Part shown: one piece after another, positions 7,746 through 10,073 of the stretch
Layout: each line of letters opens with the position of its first letter
Position numbering within the stretch: the stretch's first letter is position 1
Assembly (NCBI RefSeq): GCF_000003605.2
Contig: NW_003129856.1
Span: forward strand, 156,220-166,292
Source: Saccoglossus kowalevskii
Lineage: Eukaryota > Hemichordata > Enteropneusta > Harrimaniidae
Direction: 5' to 3'
DNA length: 10,073 nucleotides
Notes under the pieces: model-generated
Told to the model about the DNA's origin: nothing
The model's input: the letters and a program-made list of their open reading frames with translations, nothing else
The model's database searches: none
Translations under genes and position numbers: made by a program

Positions 7746-7805
7746 AGTAAAGCACAATCGGACGTGGTTAGTACATGCATGGGAGACTCCCTGGGTAAGC
7801 GAGTT
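7746..7805 (+). ncRNA. 5S rRNA-like segment (nt 50-109), copy 1
   Basis: This aligns without gaps to a vertebrate 5S rRNA gene as I remember it, from nt 50 to nt 109, at 44 of 60 positions. The range covers the internal control region bound by TFIIIA: box A (50-64), the intermediate element and box C (80-97). Box C matches at 15 of 18. GTGGTTAGTAC and ATGGGAGACTCCCTGGG are the clearest strings. A T5 run (7809-7813) follows and could terminate Pol III. The 5S 5' half is missing or badly degraded, so this is not a functional rRNA gene. It is best seen as a 5S-derived relic or SINE head. Confidence 0.8.
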
Positions 7806-7979
7806 GTATTTTTCTTTCATCACACACATGGAAAAGACATAAAGCAACGTTCCTGCATTATTTCTCACTGTGATGTCTAGTAAACAATCGTGAAATTTTA
7901 GTAACTTTTTTAATCAATGGGAAGTTTTCAAATTCCTTCTAATTTTCATTAACAAGTTATTGATTCCGTCGGTACACAG

Positions 7980-8908
7980 TGGCATTTAAGCTGTTAACGT
8001 ACCATGAAAAGTTGTTCACACTGATTGCAAATTTGTGCAAAGTTATTGCAAAGCTGGTAGATATAATTGTATATATGACATAAGTTATTTGCATATAGAA
8101 AGGCGCCGTTGTAAAGTCGACAAATTTAATAAAGTCAGTTGAAAAAGGCCTATATATGTTCGCAAAAGCTGACTGCTAAATGTTAGAAAATACCGTGCAA
8201 AGTTGTAAAAAACGACGGAAATGTTGGCGGAGTTGCTTGTGTGCTTAACTTATGTCATTTTCATGTCAACCCCGCAGTTAAATTTCGAAAACATTAAGTA
8301 AATGTTCCGAGAATGTCTCATATATAAGCAGATTATCACAACAGTCAGCCGAAAAATCGACAACAAACTGCTTACAAAGTTGTGAAAGGCGATTGCAAAT
8401 TTGGTCGTTTCATTCAGGGTTGTTACTTGTCATATCATATTAATAAATCCCATTGTTAAAAGTTTAAAAAGGTGAACAAATATCTCGTATATTGCTGTTA
8501 AATTTCCATAGTGTTACTCCAAGTATGTAGAGGTCATAGGCCAATTCTAAAAGGTACTTGTGCAAGCGATATTAAAATATTCAAAAAGATGATATAGCCG
8601 CCGATTCAGGATAATTTTAAAGAATATAGGCAGCTGAGTGGTTAGATGTACGACAAATGTTTAAAGTAAAGCACAATTGGGTGTGGTTAGTACTATCATG
8701 GGAGACTCCCCGGTTAAACAAGCTGGTAATTTTTTTTCGTCACGCACAAGGAAAAGATATAAGGCAACGTTCCTGCATTGTTTCTCACTTTGATGTCAAT
8801 CATTTATAGTAAAAAATCGTGAAATTTTAGTAACTTTTTTAATCAATGGGAAGTTTTCAAATCCCTTCTAATTTTCAATAACAAGTTGTTGATTCCGTCG
8901 GTACGTAG
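7980..8908 (+). repeat. Array unit, copy 2 (929 bp)
   Basis: This is a full unit. Its 5S-like segment (8665-8724) is the most diverged of the three, and the first two CAAAG steps are altered to AAAAG and CACAC. Confidence 0.9.
8665..8724 (+). ncRNA. 5S rRNA-like segment, copy 2
   Basis: The same segment matches remembered 5S at 41 of 60 positions without gaps. Box C is damaged (CCCCGGTTAA instead of a CCTGGG-type end). It is followed by a T8 run (8730-8737), a strong Pol III terminator if the unit is transcribed. Confidence 0.75.
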
Positions 8909-8935
8909 TGGCATTTAAGCTGTTAATGTACCATG

Positions 8936-8982
8936 CAAAGTTGTTCAAAGTGATTGCAAAGTTGTGCAAAGTTATTGCAAAG
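8936..8982 (+). repeat. Five CAAAG-type motifs at 10-11 bp spacing
   Basis: In copy 3, CAAAG starts at 8936, 8946, 8957, 8967 and 8978, so the spacing alternates 10, 11, 10, 11. Copy 4 has the same row at 9865, 9875, 9886, 9896 and 9907, the third being CGAAG. Copy 2 keeps the phase at 8007-8049 with two altered motifs. Copy 1 has lost one step. The period equals one DNA helical turn. Confidence 0.8.
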
Positions 8983-9591
8983 CTGGTAGGTATATTTGTA
9001 TATATGACCTAAGTTATTTGCATATAGTAAGGCGCCGTTGTAAAGTCGACAAATTTAATAAAGTCAGTTGAAAAGGCCTATATATGTTCGCAAAAGCTGA
9101 CTGCTAAATGTTAGAAAACACCGTGCAACGTTGTAAAAAACGAGGGAAATGTTGGCGGAGTTGCTTGTGTGCTTAACCTACGTCATTTTCATGTCAACCA
9201 CGCAGTTAAATTTCGAAAACATTAAGTAAATGTTGCGAGAATGCCTCATATATAAGCAGATTATCACAACAGTCAACCGAAAAATCGATAACAAACTGCT
9301 TACAAAATTGTGAAAAGCGATTGCAAAGTTGGTAGTTTCATTCGGGATTGTTACCTGTCATATCATAAGAATAATTAACATAGTTAAAATTTTGAAAATG
9401 TGAAAGAGTATCTCGTATATTGCTGTTAAATTTCAATAGTGTTACTCCAAGTATGTAGTGGTCAAAGGTTAATTCTAAAAGGTACTTGTGCAAGCGATGT
9501 TAAAATATCAAACAGCATGAAATAGCCGCCGATTCGGGCTAATTTCAAAGAATCCAGGCAGTGGTGTGGTTAGTGTACGACAAATGTTTAA

Positions 9592-9651
9592 AGTAAAGCA
9601 CAATCGGGCGTGGTTAATACTTGCATGAGAGACTCCCTGGGTAAACGAGCT
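9592..9651 (+). ncRNA. 5S rRNA-like segment, copy 3
   Basis: This is the best match to 5S, 45 of 60 positions without gaps, with CGGGCGTGGTTA and GAGACTCCCTGGG. A T7 run (9662-9668) lies 10 bases downstream. The differences from 5S shared by all three copies (for example CAA for GGG in box A) show that the segment had already diverged before the array amplified. Confidence 0.8.
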
Positions 9652-9837
9652 ATTTATTTTATTTTTTTGTTTCAACACGCACATGGAAAAGCTATAAGGC
9701 AACGTTCCTGCATTATTTCTGACTGTGATGTCAATCATTTATAGTAAAAAATCGTGGAATTTTAGTAACTTTTTTAATCAACGGAAAATTTCAAATCCCT
9801 TCTAATTTTCAATAACAAGTTGTTGATTCTGTCGTAG

Positions 9838-10073
9838 TGCGATTTAAGCTGTTAACACACCTTGCAAAGTTGTTCAAAGTGATTGCGAAGTTGTGCAAAG
9901 TTATTGCAAAGTTGGTAGATATGTTTTTGTATATGACCTAAGTTATTTGCATATAGAAAGGTGCCGTTGTAAAGTCGACACATTTAATAAAAGCCAATTG
10001 AAAAAGGCCTATATATGTTCGCAAAAGCTGACTGCTAAATGTTAGAAAACACCGTGCAACGTTGTAAAAAACG
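9838..10073 (+). repeat. Array unit, copy 4 (first 236 bp, cut by window end)
   Basis: It matches the first quarter of the other units, including the CAAAG row (9865-9911) and the octamer (9945-9952). The array therefore continues to the right of this window. Confidence 0.9.

Larger units (their letters stand above)
7081..7979 (+). repeat. Array unit, copy 1 (899 bp, edge copy)
   Basis: This is the outermost and shortest copy. Relative to copies 2 and 3 it lacks one 10-base CAAAG step near 7129-7140. It also lacks about 8 bases after GAAAAATCGA (near 7450) and about 9 bases before the TAGTAAA string (near 7878). Edge copies of arrays are usually the most diverged, which fits. Confidence 0.9.
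8909..9837 (+). repeat. Array unit, copy 3 (929 bp)
   Basis: This is a full unit with five regularly spaced CAAAG motifs and the 5S-like segment closest to true 5S (9592-9651). The minus-strand frame over 9508-9738 is not open in copies 1 and 2 and is not called. Confidence 0.9.
7050..10073 (+). repeat. Head-to-tail satellite array, 929-bp unit
   Basis: Aligning on the recurring TTTAAGCT(A/G)TTAA landmark, units start at 7081, 7980, 8909 and 9838, giving lengths of 899, 929 and 929 bases and a fourth copy cut by the window end. The octamer ATTTGCAT recurs at 7178, 8087, 9016 and 9945, the last three exactly 929 apart. Sampled blocks are roughly 90% identical between copies by eye. Similarity starts near 7050, within the last part of a preceding unit, so this is the left edge of the array. 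No open frame is conserved between copies. The unit is rich in GCAAAGTTG-type words and contains a 5S rRNA-like segment, described separately. Confidence 0.95.

Noticed and set aside
9508-9738. 76-codon minus-strand frame inside array copy 3
   Set aside because: The matching positions in copies 1 and 2 are not open, and the frame is antisense to the 5S-like segment.
7050-10073. CRISPR-like or bacterial repeat array
   Set aside because: The repeats are about 929 bp with no short repeat-spacer pattern, and the window is eukaryotic.

Overview
The window reads as nuclear DNA from an animal, most likely a marine or other invertebrate. It is roughly two-thirds A+T, gene-poor, rich in short degenerate repeats and CA microsatellites, and has no operons or bacterial-type signals. 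The clearest gene is a rhodopsin-class G-protein-coupled receptor whose exon begins at a good 3' splice site. A tunicate, hemichordate or cnidarian would all fit; I cannot choose between them from the sequence.

Layout. Bases 1-560 hold no convincing gene; they include a C12G5 tract inside a small inverted repeat. Bases 770-1955 are a mosaic of diverged repeat copies, plus a tandemly duplicated element that ends in a CA-rich tract (1185-1508). The GPCR 3' exon runs 2042-2653 on the plus strand and covers TM3 to the stop codon, with one reading-frame break in the TM5-TM6 loop. Bases 2654-3280 are probably its 3' UTR and flank. A second copy of the 1644-1955 repeat lies at 3272-3576. Bases 3577-5540 are mostly featureless, with a CA microsatellite at 4243-4279. 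At 5616 a short CpG-rich patch starts a broken gene fragment. It resembles the N-terminal part of the Crypton-recombinase-derived (DUF3504; ZMYM/QRICH1/KCTD1-like) proteins common in invertebrate genomes. Bases 5805-7049 are AT-rich, with one TATA-like site and one hydrophobic minus-strand open frame.

The right-hand 3 kb (about 7050-10073) is the most interesting part. It is a head-to-tail array of a 929-bp unit: copy 1 is 899 bp, copies 2 and 3 are 929 bp each, and copy 4 runs off the window. Each complete unit carries a 60-nt segment that aligns without gaps to the 3' half of 5S rRNA, nt 50-109. That is almost exactly the TFIIIA/Pol III internal control region (box A, intermediate element, box C), and a T-run follows it. 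A tRNA A-box-like stretch sits just upstream of it. The same unit has a conserved TATATAAG block, an ATTTGCAT octamer and a row of CAAAG motifs spaced 10-11 bp apart. The array may be a decayed 5S rDNA cluster, a satellite that captured a 5S-derived SINE, or a tandem array of an unrecognised small-RNA gene.

No functional link between the receptor, the broken recombinase-like gene and the array is visible. The window looks like one receptor exon surrounded by repeat-rich intergenic DNA.
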